From Enterobacter sp. R4-368 (GTDB lineage Bacteria > Pseudomonadota > Gammaproteobacteria > Enterobacterales > Enterobacteriaceae), in contig NC_021500.1 of the NCBI RefSeq assembly GCF_000410515.1, positions 124,001 through 188,000 on the forward strand: a stretch of DNA of 64,000 nucleotides, written 5' to 3'. Both the position numbers and the translations under genes were made by a program. The notes beneath the pieces were generated by a model that saw nothing but the letters and a program-made list of their open reading frames with translations, was not told the origin of the DNA and made no database searches. Of this stretch, positions 9,268-17,207 are shown in pieces (within the stretch, counting starts at the first letter, position 1; each line of letters begins with the position of its first letter).

Positions 9268-10479
9268 TCATTCATACTGCCGCTCTTTACGAACACCTGA
9301 AAAAAGCCGGCGTAGCCACCAGATAACCAGCGCCAGCAGGGCGATTGCACCCAGCACGGCAAACGCCACGCTGTAGGAGTATTTCGCCGCAATTGTTCCC
9401 GCCATCGCCGGGCTGAATGCGGCTCCGGCACCCTGCAACAGCATGATAAAGCTCTGCCCGGCGTTGGTGTGCCCGCTGCCTTCCAGCAATTTAACGATAT
9501 AACCGGGTACCGCCACGCCCAGCAGCCCTGCGGCCACGCCATCCAGTATCTGAACCGGGATCATAAAAAGCGGTCCTGCCGAGACGCAGGCAAGCGCCGC
9601 GCGCAGCGGCAGAACCAGTAACGCTGCGGTAATCAGCAACGGGTAACCATATTTTCCCGCCCTGGCGGCGGCAAATAAGGCGACGGGGATCATCACCAGT
9701 TGCGAAATAATGACGGTCGCCGCCGCATATACACCGGCGCTCATTTCCCCGCCGGGCGCGGAGGCCACCCGCATGCTGAGCATCGGCAGCAGCGCCGCGT
9801 TAGCCAGGTGAAACAGCATCAGCGTCACGCCGGTCGCAATAAGGGCCGGGTGGGTGATAATCGCACTGAGGCGGGGGACGGCCGCCGGATCTTCGCCGTG
9901 ACTGAGCCCCCGTGCGGCGCGGTTATCAATGTCGTTATTGCGAACAGCAAATACCGCGAACGTTGCGCATATCGCCATGCCGGTCATCAGAATAAAAACG
10001 GCATCGGTACCGAAATACCCCACCAGAATGCCCGCCAGGATCGCGGCACTCATATTTCCGCCGTGGTTAAACGCCTCGTTCCTGCCCATCTGCTGGTTAA
10101 AGCCAGACGGGCTGGTTAAGCCAAGCGTAATACCCATTAACAGCGGCGCAATAAACGCGGCGGATATGCCGGTGACAAGTTGTGAAAAACCGACGACAAA
10201 AAGTGTCGGATACGCCCAGAGTAACAGCGTGGCGGCGGTGATCAGCAAGCAGCAGGTAACGAGAATGCCGCGCTTATGCCGGGTGGCGTCAGCGACCAGC
10301 CCGGAAGGCATGGTCGCCACCAGACCCGCCAGACCGCCGGCTGTCATCATCCAGCCAATGTTGTCGGCTTGCCAGTGATGCTCAGTGAGAAAGATCCCCA
10401 AAAAGGGGCCAAGGCCATCCCTGACATCCGCCATGAAAAAATTCACTAAACAGAGTGCCTGTAGCGAGCGTAACGGCAT
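9268..10479 (-). CDS. MFS transporter
   Basis: A 403-residue protein with about twelve membrane segments. I choose ATG 10479 (MPLRSLQALCLVNFFMADV) because an AAGGGG lies 7 bases upstream; the open frame continues to 10533 without a better start. The segment GLVADATRHKRGIL between TM2 and TM3 matches the MFS loop signature (GxLaDrxGrkrxl). The substrate is unknown. It converges with the AraC/cupin gene. Confidence 0.85.
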   Translation of the reverse strand: MPLRSLQALCLVNFFMADVRDGLGPFLGIFLTEHHWQADNIGWMMTAGGLAGLVATMPSGLVADATRHKRGILVTCCLLITAATLLLWAYPTLFVVGFSQLVTGISAAFIAPLLMGITLGLTSPSGFNQQMGRNEAFNHGGNMSAAILAGILVGYFGTDAVFILMTGMAICATFAVFAVRNNDIDNRAARGLSHGEDPAAVPRLSAIITHPALIATGVTLMLFHLANAALLPMLSMRVASAPGGEMSAGVYAAATVIISQLVMIPVALFAAARAGKYGYPLLITAALLVLPLRAALACVSAGPLFMIPVQILDGVAAGLLGVAVPGYIVKLLEGSGHTNAGQSFIMLLQGAGAAFSPAMAGTIAAKYSYSVAFAVLGAIALLALVIWWLRRLFSGVRKERQYE

Positions 10480-11038
10480 AGAACCCCTTTTTATGTGCAT
10501 GCGCTGCGTTCCTGAAGTCCCGGTTTTCCGCATCCTGAAAGCGGGTTGTTATCCGCTTCCGGCGGCTGGCAGACAAAACAGATGCCGTATCGAACACCTG
10601 TGAGAAGGGATAATAATCGGCTTTCACGTCAATCGTGTGATACATAAATGTAACATTCTGTCGTGCTGGCGAAGGGGCGCAGGAAAGGCGGTCGACTGCA
10701 AACGTGTGGTGAGTCTGTATCTTCAAGGCGGCTGACGATGCCGACGGTGTTTGACGGCTATGCCAGCAAAAGCACGCCTGGACAACAGCGACCATCAGCA
10801 GCGCCGTGCTTTGGGCGGCACTGCCGATATTGTGGCGTTTTTAGCTAGCGGATGGCGTGCCAGTCAAATGCGATCAACCACCGCTTCGGTAGCGGAGTTA
10901 AGCCGCTCCACTAACAGGCTAATAAAGCAGACGGCCAGCAGCGGTGTGTTGCCAGCCATTCACCGCTGCGGGTTACGTCAGTGCGTCGCTTTTGGGATAT
11001 AGTAGAAAACTATCTTTTTATAACAGGTGGCACTGGCA
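10480..11038. other. Intergenic region without recognisable gene
   Basis: 559 bp between the divergent MFS transporter and yajD. Open frames here are short, lack good ribosome binding sites and show no domain. An AGGTGG just before 11039 is the likely ribosome binding site of yajD. I see nothing else I can name. Confidence 0.5.
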
Positions 11039-11386
11039 ATGGCTTTGATCCCAAAAAACTACGCGCGGCTGGAAAGCGGTTATCGTGAGAAAGCACTGAA
11101 AATCTATCCGTGGGTGTGCGGGCGCTGTTCCCGCGAGTTTGTCTATTCAAATCTGCGAGAATTAACGGTTCACCATATCGATCACGACCATACCAATAAC
11201 CCGGAAGATGGCAGCAACTGGGAGCTGTTGTGTCTGTTTTGCCATGACCACGAACACTCGAAATATACGGAAGCCGATCAGTACGGCACTACCGTAGTGG
11301 CGGGGGAAGACGCGCAGAAAGATGTCGGGGCCGCGACGTATAACCCCTTTGCCGATTTAAAATCGATGCTGAATAAGAAAAAATAG
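11039..11386 (+). CDS. yajD: HNH-domain nuclease YajD
   Basis: A 115-residue protein, almost identical to E. coli YajD in length and sequence (it starts MALIPKNYARLESGYREKA). The zinc/HNH pattern is CGRCSREF, LTVHHIDHDHTNNPEDGSN, and CLFCHDHEH. It is a small cytoplasmic HNH endonuclease-family protein of undefined substrate. ATG 11039 is chosen by agreement with the family N-terminus; a GTG at 11027 is also in frame. Confidence 0.92.
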   Translation: MALIPKNYARLESGYREKALKIYPWVCGRCSREFVYSNLRELTVHHIDHDHTNNPEDGSNWELLCLFCHDHEHSKYTEADQYGTTVVAGEDAQKDVGAATYNPFADLKSMLNKKK

Positions 11387-11522
11387 CGCCAGCACCGTTC
11401 GCTCCTGCCCGCAAAAATCAGTGCCGGGCAGGTTGGCAACAAGCCGTCAGTCGTGGCGTTAAGTAAGCGTGCTAAACAGGTTTTGCCCGCAAGCTGGCAG
11501 GTAAGTACAGACAAGGATCCCA

Positions 11523-12554
11523 ATGATTAACTTCAGCAAGCCTCTTCTGGCGCCGCCTCTTCAGGTCGGTGACACCATTGGTTTTTTCTCTTCATCAGCG
11601 CCGGTAACCACCACGGCACCCAATCGGTTTAGCCGTGGGAAACGCTTCCTGGAGGAGAAAGGGTTTCGTCTTCAAGCCGGTCGTCTGACCGGCAAGTCTG
11701 ATTTCTATCGCTCCGGCACGATTGCGGAGCGAGCGCAGGAGTTCAACGAACTTATTCGCGATCCGCAAATTCGCTGTGTGATGTCGACAATAGGGGGAAA
11801 TAATAGTAACGCCTTACTGCCTTTTATTGATTATGACGCCCTGAAAGCAGACCCAAAAATAATCATTGGTTATTCAGATACCACTGCGTTACTGGCGGGA
11901 ATTTATGCGCGAACGGGATTAGTTACCTTTTATGGCCCGGCATTGGTTGCTTCATTTGGTGAATTTCCGCCGCTGGTGGATGCCACTTATCACGCGTTTA
12001 TTGAAATACTTTGCGGACAGAATAACGGTCACTACGACTATGTTTTACCGGAAAAATGGACGGATGAACGGCTTAACTGGGATGATGCCGAGCCGGTACG
12101 GGCTAAAACACTGTATGCGAATAATTGCCGGTTTATCGGGCAGGGGGTACACACAGGGCGCGTTATTGGCGGTAACCTGAATACGTTATCGGGTATCTGG
12201 GGGAGTGAATGGATGCCTGAAATACGATCCGGTGACATTCTGTTCATTGAAGATAGCTTAAAAGATATTGCCACCGTTGAACGTTCATTCGTGATGCTGA
12301 AACTCAATGGCGTGTTTAAAAAAGTGCGGGCGATCCTTCTTGGTAAACATGAATTATTCGATAACGCCGGAAGCGGCCGGACGCCTTACGATGTATTGCG
12401 CGAAGTTTTAGGTGACGAAAACGTTCCGATCGTGGATGGTTTTGATTGCTGCCACACGCATCCGATGCTGACTTTACCCCTTGGTTCAACGCTTACCCTT
12501 GATTTTGACAATCAGAAAGTATCCATCGTCGAACCCTGGCTGTCAGACAGGTAA
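11523..12554 (+). CDS. S66-family LD-carboxypeptidase, MccF-type (microcin C immunity-like)
   Basis: A 343-residue protein. The nucleophile elbow is IIGYSDTTALL with Ser118; the acid is in LFIEDSLKD (Glu243) and the base in DCCHTHP (His311). Counting from the ATG these are exactly the catalytic positions reported for E. coli MccF (Ser118, Glu243, His311). A Trp at 186 in RLNWDDAE also matches the residue that stacks on the nucleotide in MccF. MccF cleaves the amide joining amino acid and nucleotide in microcin C and so gives immunity. Ordinary LdcA, the alternative, cleaves L,D bonds of muropeptides. No microcin biosynthesis genes are nearby. Confidence 0.85.
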   Translation: MINFSKPLLAPPLQVGDTIGFFSSSAPVTTTAPNRFSRGKRFLEEKGFRLQAGRLTGKSDFYRSGTIAERAQEFNELIRDPQIRCVMSTIGGNNSNALLPFIDYDALKADPKIIIGYSDTTALLAGIYARTGLVTFYGPALVASFGEFPPLVDATYHAFIEILCGQNNGHYDYVLPEKWTDERLNWDDAEPVRAKTLYANNCRFIGQGVHTGRVIGGNLNTLSGIWGSEWMPEIRSGDILFIEDSLKDIATVERSFVMLKLNGVFKKVRAILLGKHELFDNAGSGRTPYDVLREVLGDENVPIVDGFDCCHTHPMLTLPLGSTLTLDFDNQKVSIVEPWLSDR

Positions 12555-12587
12555 TAAGCCGCCACCGTTTATCACTTGGCCGCGAAC

Positions 12588-12613
12588 AGTGCCCTCCTCA
12601 TCAGGAGGGCACT
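12588..12613. terminator. Perfect 11-bp inverted repeat between convergent genes
   Basis: The arms AGTGCCCTCCT and AGGAGGGCACT with loop CATC lie between the MccF-like gene and the convergent chemoreceptor. It forms a very stable hairpin that could end transcription from both sides. The U-tract on either side is poor, so it may instead be an mRNA 3'-end stabiliser. Confidence 0.6.
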
Positions 12614-12632
12614 TACTGGCAAGTCATAACCG

Positions 12633-14546
12633 TCAGAACGATTCCCAGTCAGCACTATGACCTGTCGACGTTGCGGGCTTCAGATCAACCTTGCGGTGAG
12701 GCGCCGCTACGCTTTTTTTCGGCTTAACGGTATCGGAACGCAGTTTGAACACCGAAACCAGTTGTGCAAGTTGCTCAGCCTGTTGTTCCAGTGATGATGA
12801 TGCCGCAGACGACTCCTGAACCAGCGCGGCATTCTGCTGTGTCGTTGAATCCAGCTCGGTGACCGCCTTACCAATCTGATCGATACCTCTGCTCTGTTCT
12901 TCCGACGCACTGGAGATTTCGTTCATGATGCCACTCACATTGGTGACAGAAGAGACAATCTGCTCCATCGTCGTCCCGGCTTTATTGGCCATTTCTGAAC
13001 CGGTGACCACACGTTGTACGGACTCTTTAATCAGGCTTTCGATCTCTTTGGCGGCCTGAGCGCTGCGCGATGCAAGGCTTCTTACTTCTCCCGCCACCAC
13101 GGCAAAACCGCGCCCCTGTTCACCTGCGCGCGCCGCCTCAACGGCTGCGTTTAGCGCAAGGATATTGGTCTGGAAAGAGATGCCATTGATGACGCTGATA
13201 ATATCGGTGATTTTGTTTGAGCTTTCGGTGATCGTCTCCATCGTGCTGACGACATCCCAGACAATTTTCCCACCGGAACGCGCATGTTCCGCCGCCAGCA
13301 CCGCGAGCTGGCTGGCTTCACGCGCGTTGTCGGCATTACGCTTAACCGTTGAGGTCAACTCTTCCATGCTGGCCGCCGTTTCAACCACCGCGGCAGACTG
13401 CTGTTCTGTGCGGGAGGCCAGATCCGTATTGCCTGCTGAAATGTCCGAAGAGGCATTGGCAACATGAACCACCGACTCTTTTATCTGGGTGATCATTTCG
13501 CGAAGCTTGTCGTTCATCACGCCCATGGCCAGCGTCAGGCGACCCAGTTCATCTTTTGACTGAGGCTCAATGGTTGCGGTCAGGTCACCTTCGGCAATAC
13601 GTTCTGCCAGCGTCAGATTGTGTTTTATCTGCCGTGTCATCTGGCGCGTAAGCAGCCAGGCGACCAGTAACCCCGTCAGTACGGCGCAAAGGGCAACCAC
13701 GCCCATGATGATCATCACCCGCTGAATGATATCGATATTTTTCTGCGTCTGGCCTGTAACCAAATTCGAGGTAACGGTATTAATTTTTTCTGCCACGGCG
13801 GTCAATTCCGTCGCCGCCTTCTGCGACTCTTTTAATGCAGCCGCATATGCTGTGACGTGCCCCTGCAGGCCGCTGAGAAACGCCTGCGCCATCTCTTTGT
13901 CTTCAGCGCTAAACGCCGCATTTTCAGCGTTAAGCATTTTCGTTGCGTCATCGTACTGACGGGCAAAAATGTCCATTCCTTGCTTACCCGCCGATGACTG
14001 GATCTCATACGCCGTCGTCCAGATATTGTTGAGGCGGTTCAGCAACGCTATCTCGTTTTTGGTGGTGGTTTCCTGCTGCTCAAGGCGGGTAGTGAATTGA
14101 TTGAGCAGGGTTTTCATATCAGCTGATGTCAGGTTCTGTGACTGCCCGACGGTCACTTTTTCCAGCTTAACAAACGTGTCCCGGTGAGTGGCGTAATCCG
14201 GGATAGTGCTGCGCAGTTCATCAAACAACACGCGGGCGTCATCGTCCCAGGTGTAGTCCAGGCCAGTAACTGCTTTCTGGTCCATTTTTTCAATGGCGAC
14301 TTTGTTCGCCTCAAGGGATTTTTCATCGTGGTTTAATTGATACGTCAAACGGTTACGCCGCGCGGTATTTAGCTCCGTACTGATTTCATTGATTAATTTT
14401 CCTTTCAGGGCGTGGTCGCGAATATTGCTGGATTGCTGAATGCTGATAAGTGAAGACAGAACAATGATAATTATCAAAACCGCAAATCCGCCAAACAGCT
14501 TGGCAGCGACAGGCAGGTTTTTTATTGACGGTAACAGCTTTGGCAT
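12633..14546 (-). CDS. Methyl-accepting chemotaxis protein
   Basis: A 637-residue protein. TM1 is at about 14-37 ([18 protein letters not shown]). A helical periplasmic sensor of about 235 residues follows, then TM2 at about 275-298 and a HAMP domain ([20 protein letters not shown]). The cytoplasmic signalling domain has the conserved hairpin tip [20 protein letters not shown] (about 450-470). The C-terminus is DWESF, a CheR/CheB-docking pentapeptide like the NWETF of Tsr, so the receptor probably tethers its own methylation enzymes. The long periplasmic domain is larger than that of Tar or Tsr and could be of the bimodular helical type. The ligand is unknown. It has a candidate sigma-28 promoter 120 bp upstream. 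Confidence 0.93.
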   Translation of the reverse strand: MPKLLPSIKNLPVAAKLFGGFAVLIIIIVLSSLISIQQSSNIRDHALKGKLINEISTELNTARRNRLTYQLNHDEKSLEANKVAIEKMDQKAVTGLDYTWDDDARVLFDELRSTIPDYATHRDTFVKLEKVTVGQSQNLTSADMKTLLNQFTTRLEQQETTTKNEIALLNRLNNIWTTAYEIQSSAGKQGMDIFARQYDDATKMLNAENAAFSAEDKEMAQAFLSGLQGHVTAYAAALKESQKAATELTAVAEKINTVTSNLVTGQTQKNIDIIQRVMIIMGVVALCAVLTGLLVAWLLTRQMTRQIKHNLTLAERIAEGDLTATIEPQSKDELGRLTLAMGVMNDKLREMITQIKESVVHVANASSDISAGNTDLASRTEQQSAAVVETAASMEELTSTVKRNADNAREASQLAVLAAEHARSGGKIVWDVVSTMETITESSNKITDIISVINGISFQTNILALNAAVEAARAGEQGRGFAVVAGEVRSLASRSAQAAKEIESLIKESVQRVVTGSEMANKAGTTMEQIVSSVTNVSGIMNEISSASEEQSRGIDQIGKAVTELDSTTQQNAALVQESSAASSSLEQQAEQLAQLVSVFKLRSDTVKPKKSVAAPHRKVDLKPATSTGHSADWESF

Positions 14547-14665
14547 AGAGGTATCCTCAATAATAATTCTTAATATTCAAAAGACGGTTTCATTTTCACT
14601 TCTTATCAGATTGCAGGTGTCTTCACTTCTTAAGAGGACGCTGGAGACAGGACTTATCAAAATAC

Positions 14666-14692
14666 TTATCGACAATTGCCGCACATTTTTTA
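14666..14692 (-). promoter_or_regulatory. Candidate sigma-28 (FliA) promoter of the chemoreceptor gene
   Basis: On the minus strand the sequence reads TAAAAAAT, 11 bases, then GTCGATAA. The enterobacterial FliA consensus is TAAAGTTT-N11-GCCGATAA, so the -10 matches 7 of 8 and the -35 5 of 8 with correct spacing. Its position 120 bp before the receptor ATG fits class 3 flagellar control of chemoreceptors. Confidence 0.55.
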
Positions 14693-15080
14693 ATGAAAAA
14701 AAGAAAAAAATTGCAGGCGAAAAATATATTTTAAGTAAATGAAGCACATTGCATTATAGATAGCGAAAAAAGCCGTGTGCTTTTATTCGATCAGCGTTGT
14801 AATCATGAGTCAGCAAAGGTTTTTATTGGCAGAGATAAAACTAAGAGGGAATATATTATATGTGCCGTCATTCATACTGACGGGCTTGCGAAATTACCGG
14901 TTAGCCTGGTTTTAATTAGTGCTCTATGTTCTTTGGGGATAGCGGCGAATTAAATGTGGGCGGGCTCTCAATATTTATTCATCTGGCAGGATGTTTCTTA
15001 ATGTCGCTTTTCTGGTTGTGCCAAACAGCACTACGCCTGTCTGGCGGCGCCGCTCTCCGTTTTGCCGAAATGCGGGCAAT

Positions 15081-15107
15081 AAAAAACCCGCACCAGGCGG
15101 GTTTTTT
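15081..15107. terminator. Bidirectional rho-independent terminator after the cspA-type gene
   Basis: The stem CCCGC/GCGGG with loop ACCAG is flanked by six A on the left and six T on the right, so it can end transcripts in both directions. It lies 76 bp beyond the stop codon of the cold-shock gene on the minus strand. Confidence 0.85.
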
Positions 15108-15182
15108 ATTCTCAGTCGCGCTTAACTGCTCAGGCTGTTTGCCTTCATCGCTGTGGTAAGCACCGCTGATAAAGGGCAGGAC

Positions 15183-15395
15183 TTACAGCGCGGTAACGTT
15201 ACCAGCTGCAGGGCCTTTCGCGCCGCTTTCGATGGTGAAGGAGACTTTCTGACCTTCATCCAGGGTTTTGTAGCTGTCGCTCTGGATTGCAGAGAAGTGA
15301 ACAAACACATCTTTGCTGCCGTCGTCCGGAGTGATAAAGCCAAAACCTTTATCAGAGTTGAACCATTTTACTAAACCAGTCATTTTATTAGACAT
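15183..15395 (-). CDS. cspA: Cold-shock protein, CspA family
   Basis: A 70-residue single-domain OB-fold protein. It has the RNA-binding motifs KGFGFITP (RNP1) and VFVHFSAI (RNP2) and ends [13 protein letters not shown], very close to E. coli CspA. It is an RNA chaperone that melts secondary structure after cold shock. Upstream is a long leader similar to that of E. coli cspA. The N-terminus [12 protein letters not shown] also resembles CspB and CspG, so the exact paralogue is uncertain although the body is most like CspA. Confidence 0.88.
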   Translation of the reverse strand: MSNKMTGLVKWFNSDKGFGFITPDDGSKDVFVHFSAIQSDSYKTLDEGQKVSFTIESGAKGPAAGNVTAL

Positions 15396-15561
15396 TGATA
15401 TTTCCTTAATTAATGAGCCACGAAGCGCGGCGATAATGGCCTGTGATTATAGAGTGACTTATTTGGCACTTAGGAGGAGGCTCACGAAGAAGGGTATCTT
15501 TGGATAACTCTTGAACTGAGGACTGCTTTACTAAAACTGCTTTCATAAGGTCTGTATTCCA
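15396..15561 (-). promoter_or_regulatory. cspA-type cold-shock 5' leader with cold box
   Basis: The ~160-nt stretch upstream of the cold-shock ATG matches the E. coli cspA 5' UTR in length and in parts of its sequence. It opens with CGGTTT and TGGAATACAGA (15551-15561 on the minus strand; cold-box consensus TGACGTACAGA, 8 of 11). Further on is GTTCAAGAGTTATC, which is shared with cspA. In E. coli this leader is a thermosensor that refolds in the cold to expose the start site. A 65-codon open frame through it is therefore not a gene. Confidence 0.75.
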
Positions 15562-15740
15562 AACCGATGGCGCTATTAAGACATAGCGAGTTCGATTTGG
15601 CAACGTTTATGTTTTTTTATTTTAACCACTTACACGCCCGGATGGCTGCATGGCTGTCTGTTTTGCCTGGCTTTAAGTACTTTCTCAAGCCTGTTATTTC
15701 GCAGAGTTTTTGCAGGGTTGCATTGCCAATTCGCTTAGCG

Positions 15741-15771
15741 TACAAAACAAAAAGGCCACCGCAAGGTGGCC
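15741..15771 (-). terminator. Rho-independent terminator of the 43-residue microprotein gene
   Basis: On the minus strand a perfect 7-bp stem GGCCACC/GGTGGCC with a 4-base loop is followed by TTTTTGTTTTGT. It starts 8 bases after the microprotein stop codon, which supports that short frame as a transcribed gene. Confidence 0.85.
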
Positions 15772-15778
15772 CCGGTCA

Positions 15779-15910
15779 TCATTTTCTCGATTTACCTGCG
15801 TCCGAGCGTTTCTCACGAACCCTTCCGTTATTGTTGCGATCGCGAGGTTGTGTGCCACCACCAGGTTTAGGTACGACGACGTCTGGATTAAGTGGTCTTC
15901 TGTCAGCCAT
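15779..15910 (-). CDS. 43-residue basic hydrophilic microprotein, unknown
   Basis: I translated this by hand; it is MADRRPLNPDVVVPKPGGGT up to residue 20, then an Arg/Asn/Lys-rich tail ending AGKSRK. It has no membrane segment or signal peptide, about ten Arg/Lys, and a Pro-Lys-Pro-Gly-Gly-Gly turn, so it is likely disordered. Support for it being real: a strong GGGGGAC ribosome binding site 7-8 bases before the ATG, and a perfect intrinsic terminator 8 bases after the stop. I do not recognise a family. The composition fits an RNA- or ribosome-binding peptide, but that is only a guess. It diverges from the RES-domain gene. Confidence 0.7.
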   Translation of the reverse strand: MADRRPLNPDVVVPKPGGGTQPRDRNNNGRVREKRSDAGKSRK

Positions 15911-16120
15911 GTTTTCGTCCCCCAAGAATGGCAAAAGTGCCATCGACGGTGATACGCCGCGCTTGTTGACCTTGCAACGCGGATCGGACTACATATTGAG
16001 CAGCATCAAATTTATCCTCGTATCAGCACAGGCAGCAGGACGGAAATCAGGCCATTAAACGAAGCAGAATCGATGCGGCTGCCATGGCAGACTTTTTCTC
16101 AGAACACAATGAGGAGATTT

Positions 16121-16603
16121 ATGGATCTGACAACGCATTTTACAGCGGTTGACGGGGTCTTTTATCGCGCAGTTGATCCGGCTTACCGGCACTTTGCATT
16201 AGCCGGCTCCAGAGCGCCAGGGCGCTATTCTGACAGCCATCAGCCAACGCTGTACCTGAGTTCATCGCCGGCTGGTGTAGAGGCAGCCATGCAATCCCAC
16301 CGTAGCAACCGAAGCGCCAGCCTGGAAATAGTCAAAGTCAGGGTTATGGCAAAGAACATTTTTGATCTCCGGAGTGCAGATGCCGTGCTGGCTGCGGGCA
16401 TTAATCTTCAAGATGCGATTGCGCCATGGCAGGAAATGGTGAAAGAGGGCGGCGTTCCCGGCTCGTGGGGTGTGCGTAATCGGCTGGAATTACTCGGCTT
16501 TAATGGTTTAATTGACCCTTCGCGTAAAGCGCCCGGGCTCTGGCATCTGGTGCTTTTTGCCTGGAATGACAACGGCCAATGTCAGGTCAATATTATTGAA
16601 TAG
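16121..16603 (+). CDS. RES-domain protein (possible NAD+-degrading toxin family)
   Basis: A 160-residue protein from ATG 16121, with GAGGAG 5 bases upstream; an in-frame ATG at 16073 lacks this. The RES signature is visible: FYRAVDPAYRHFALAGSRAP, then GRYSDSHQPTLYLSSSPAGV EA, carrying the conserved Arg, Tyr, Ser and Glu. RES proteins such as MbcT cleave NAD+ with phosphate and are usually paired with a Xre/MbcA antitoxin. No such partner is adjacent here; the nearest gene is the divergent 43-residue microprotein. It may therefore be a solitary RES enzyme with a housekeeping role. Confidence 0.75.
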   Translation: MDLTTHFTAVDGVFYRAVDPAYRHFALAGSRAPGRYSDSHQPTLYLSSSPAGVEAAMQSHRSNRSASLEIVKVRVMAKNIFDLRSADAVLAAGINLQDAIAPWQEMVKEGGVPGSWGVRNRLELLGFNGLIDPSRKAPGLWHLVLFAWNDNGQCQVNIIE

Positions 16604-16851
16604 TACGAAGCTGACATAACGCACCGGATAGACACCACTACGGTCTGGCTACGATGCTGAGTACCGTGCTGGAAGCCAAAAGCGTACATGGCGGGCGAAA
16701 GAAATGCCTGCCGCGACGCCGTTACTGGCCATGACGTCGCGATGTTGTCCGGCAATTTTCCTTTCTTGCGAAACGCGTTCACATTCCCTTCTTGTTGGCG
16801 GGCTATTTTCCCTCGGGTGATGTTTTTTTAACCACAAACGCGGAGGACAGC

Positions 16852-17136
16852 ATGAGAGGATTAACGAAGACACGCCTGGCCACTGCCGTTATGGTGTGCA
16901 CTTTTTCTGTTTTTGCTGCCCCGGAGGGCGATATAAAACCGCCGCCGTTACAAAGGGATAGCCCGCCCGTGCCGGGATCCCTCGTGTATGGTGTCGTCCA
17001 GCAAACTACCACCCCGGTCGATACGTTGAACAATGTGGTTAAAAATCTGCCGGCGCTGGAAAACGGCAAGCGTTATGAAGTCCGGCTGGAAGTGAGGGAG
17101 CTGGCACCGGCGCCACCCGTTCCCCCCGCACCCTAG
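16852..17136 (+). CDS. Small secreted proline-rich protein, unknown
   Basis: A 94-residue protein from ATG 16852 with GGAGGA 4-9 bases upstream. The first ~22 residues are a signal peptide (MRGLTKTRLATAVMVCTFSV, then FA before APEGD). The mature part is about 72 residues, rich in proline at both ends (PPPLQRDSPPVPGS and APAPPVPPAP). It has no cysteine, so it is probably a soluble periplasmic or envelope-associated protein. No family is recognised. A hairpin follows at 17150. Confidence 0.7.
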   Translation: MRGLTKTRLATAVMVCTFSVFAAPEGDIKPPPLQRDSPPVPGSLVYGVVQQTTTPVDTLNNVVKNLPALENGKRYEVRLEVRELAPAPPVPPAP

Positions 17137-17149
17137 TTAACCACGGTTC

Positions 17150-17170
17150 AGCCCCTTTCCGGGGCTTTAA
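17150..17170 (+). terminator. Hairpin after the small secreted protein gene
   Basis: AGCCCC-TTTCC-GGGGCT followed by TTAA lies 13 bp after the stop codon. The short T-run makes it a weak intrinsic terminator. Confidence 0.55.
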
Positions 17171-17207
17171 ACAAACACGTACCGGCTTGTGTCGGCCTGG
17201 TTATACG

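Noticed and set aside
10751..11002. 83-codon plus-strand frame before yajD
   Set aside because: No ribosome binding site, no domain, and unusual composition; more likely non-coding.
15406..15603. 65-codon minus-strand open frame upstream of the cspA-type gene
   Set aside because: Its start lies before the cold box and its length is the cspA 5' leader, whose RNA sequence, not protein, is conserved.
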